Source: UBA6902 sp964393845 (GTDB taxonomy: Bacteria > Nitrospirota > Thermodesulfovibrionia > UBA6902). From it: 5,340 nt of DNA. The notes under the pieces were generated by a model. The model was given only the letters and a program-made list of their open reading frames with translations, ran no database searches and was not told the DNA's origin. Location of the stretch: assembly GCA_964393845.1 (NCBI GenBank), contig CAYMUX010000146.1:1-5340 (forward strand). The letters are read 5' to 3'. Both the position numbers and the translations under genes were made by a program. Shown here piece by piece: positions 5,126-5,340 of the stretch (the stretch's first letter is position 1; each line of letters begins with the position of its first letter).

Positions 5126-5219
5126 AAAAAAAGATGCTGACCAAGTGTAGGGGACATCGCTGAAGTTAAAAGGTTGGGCTCTTAGCGTAGGCAGGAAATA
5201 ACCTTTTAATCACAGAGGT
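5126..5219 (-). repeat. Structured element, copy B (cut by an insertion sequence)
   Basis: The copy has the same order of parts as A: seven As (5126-5132), GATGCTGA (5133-5140), AGGGGACATCGCTGAAG (5149-5165), a stem, a loop with GGGCTCT and TAGGCAGG, and the returning stem. The inner stem TTAAAAGGTT (5166-5175) with AACCTTTTAA (5200-5209) is a perfect 10 bp yet differs in sequence from A, so pairing rather than sequence is kept. The outer stem starts well (GTG with CAC, ACC with GGT) but the partner of GATGCTG is missing: after GGT at 5217-5219 the sequence changes to that of an IS3-family left end. Confidence 0.65.
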
Positions 5220-5340
5220 ATAGCCAAAAATCGGACAATCGTGTACAGTGTAAAAACGACACGAAAGACGAAGGAGGTCACACCGCTATGAGCAAGACAA
5301 AGATGAATCGGTATTCAGGGAGTTCAAGGCGAAGGTAGCG
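5220..5340 (+). mobile_element. IS3-family insertion sequence, left end (runs off the window)
   Basis: CCAAAAATCGGACA (5224-5237) is typical of IS3-family left termini, which often read as CCCCAAAAATTGGACA. About 40 bases later comes a strong Shine-Dalgarno sequence and an orfA start. The boundary at about 5220 is set by where similarity to element A stops; the exact terminal bases and target duplication cannot be seen without the right end. The element should continue past 5340 with orfA and orfB. Confidence 0.65.
5288..5340 (+). pseudogene. IS3-family transposase OrfA, N-terminus, with a frameshift
   Basis: ATG 5288 is preceded by AAGGAGGT (5271-5278) at nine bases. The frame reads MSKTKMNRYSG, and from 5320 the family's next residues EFKAKVA are read in another frame. 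Together they give the standard OrfA opening, [K/R]RYS-EFKAKVA, of the DNA-binding helix-turn-helix protein that partners the OrfB DDE integrase. The break lies in the GGG run at 5318-5320: one extra G would restore the frame. As written, translation stops at TAG 5336-5338 after 16 residues. Either this copy is inactive or a base was lost in sequencing or assembly of the G run. Programmed frameshifting in IS3 elements occurs between orfA and orfB, not here. Confidence 0.7.

Noticed and set aside
4747..5219. Elements A and B as integron attC sites or a CRISPR array
   Set aside because: There are no paired RYYYAAC/GTTRRRY core sites at the stem ends, no integrase, and only two imperfect copies about 380 bases apart, so neither model fits.

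Overview
The window (about 40% GC by eye) joins the end of a chromosomal flagellar operon to a folate/thymidylate gene and a stretch of intergenic DNA rich in repeats and mobile-element pieces. The gene content suggests a motile, Gram-negative-type bacterium that makes dTMP with the flavin-dependent enzyme ThyX. The fliG-fliH-fliI-fliJ-motE order, the heptanucleotide microsatellite and the style of the insertion sequences remind me of Desulfobacterota or Nitrospirota. That placement is an impression, not a demonstration.

Positions 1-3071, plus strand: the tail of fliG (motor switch), then fliH (export ATPase regulator), fliI (export ATPase), fliJ (export coiled-coil stalk) and a motE-like gene (signal peptide, coiled coil, FliG/MgtE_N-like domain). 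All four junctions overlap by 4 or 8 nt, so the genes are translationally coupled. A strong intrinsic terminator at 3041-3071 closes the operon. FliH, FliI and FliJ form the cytoplasmic ATPase complex of the flagellar type III export apparatus, and FliG is the rotor component to which C-ring assembly is tied. The fliH tail contains an in-frame heptanucleotide repeat that encodes a seven-residue protein repeat.

Positions 3072-3671: no intact gene. There is a short 5' remnant that looks like the start of an insertion-sequence transposase (about 3214-3350). It is followed, on the minus strand, by a probable 6S RNA (about 3388-3553) with its own promoter and intrinsic terminator.

Positions 3672-4486, minus strand: thyX with a near-consensus sigma-70 promoter (TTGACA-17-TATTAT) and a strong Shine-Dalgarno sequence. 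The 6S RNA lies downstream of it on the same strand.

Positions 4487-5340: a minus-strand open frame without a start codon (probably a gene remnant), then two diverged copies (A at 4747-4845, B at 5126-5219) of a roughly 95-nt structured element. The stems of A and B differ in sequence but are both fully paired, while the loop sequences are conserved, which is the signature of a selected RNA or single-stranded DNA fold. Each ends in seven Ts when read on the minus strand. Copy B appears cut in its closing stem by the left end of an IS3-family element, whose orfA begins at 5288 and carries a one-base frameshift. I could not match the A/B element to any family I know; it is the best candidate here for something undescribed.
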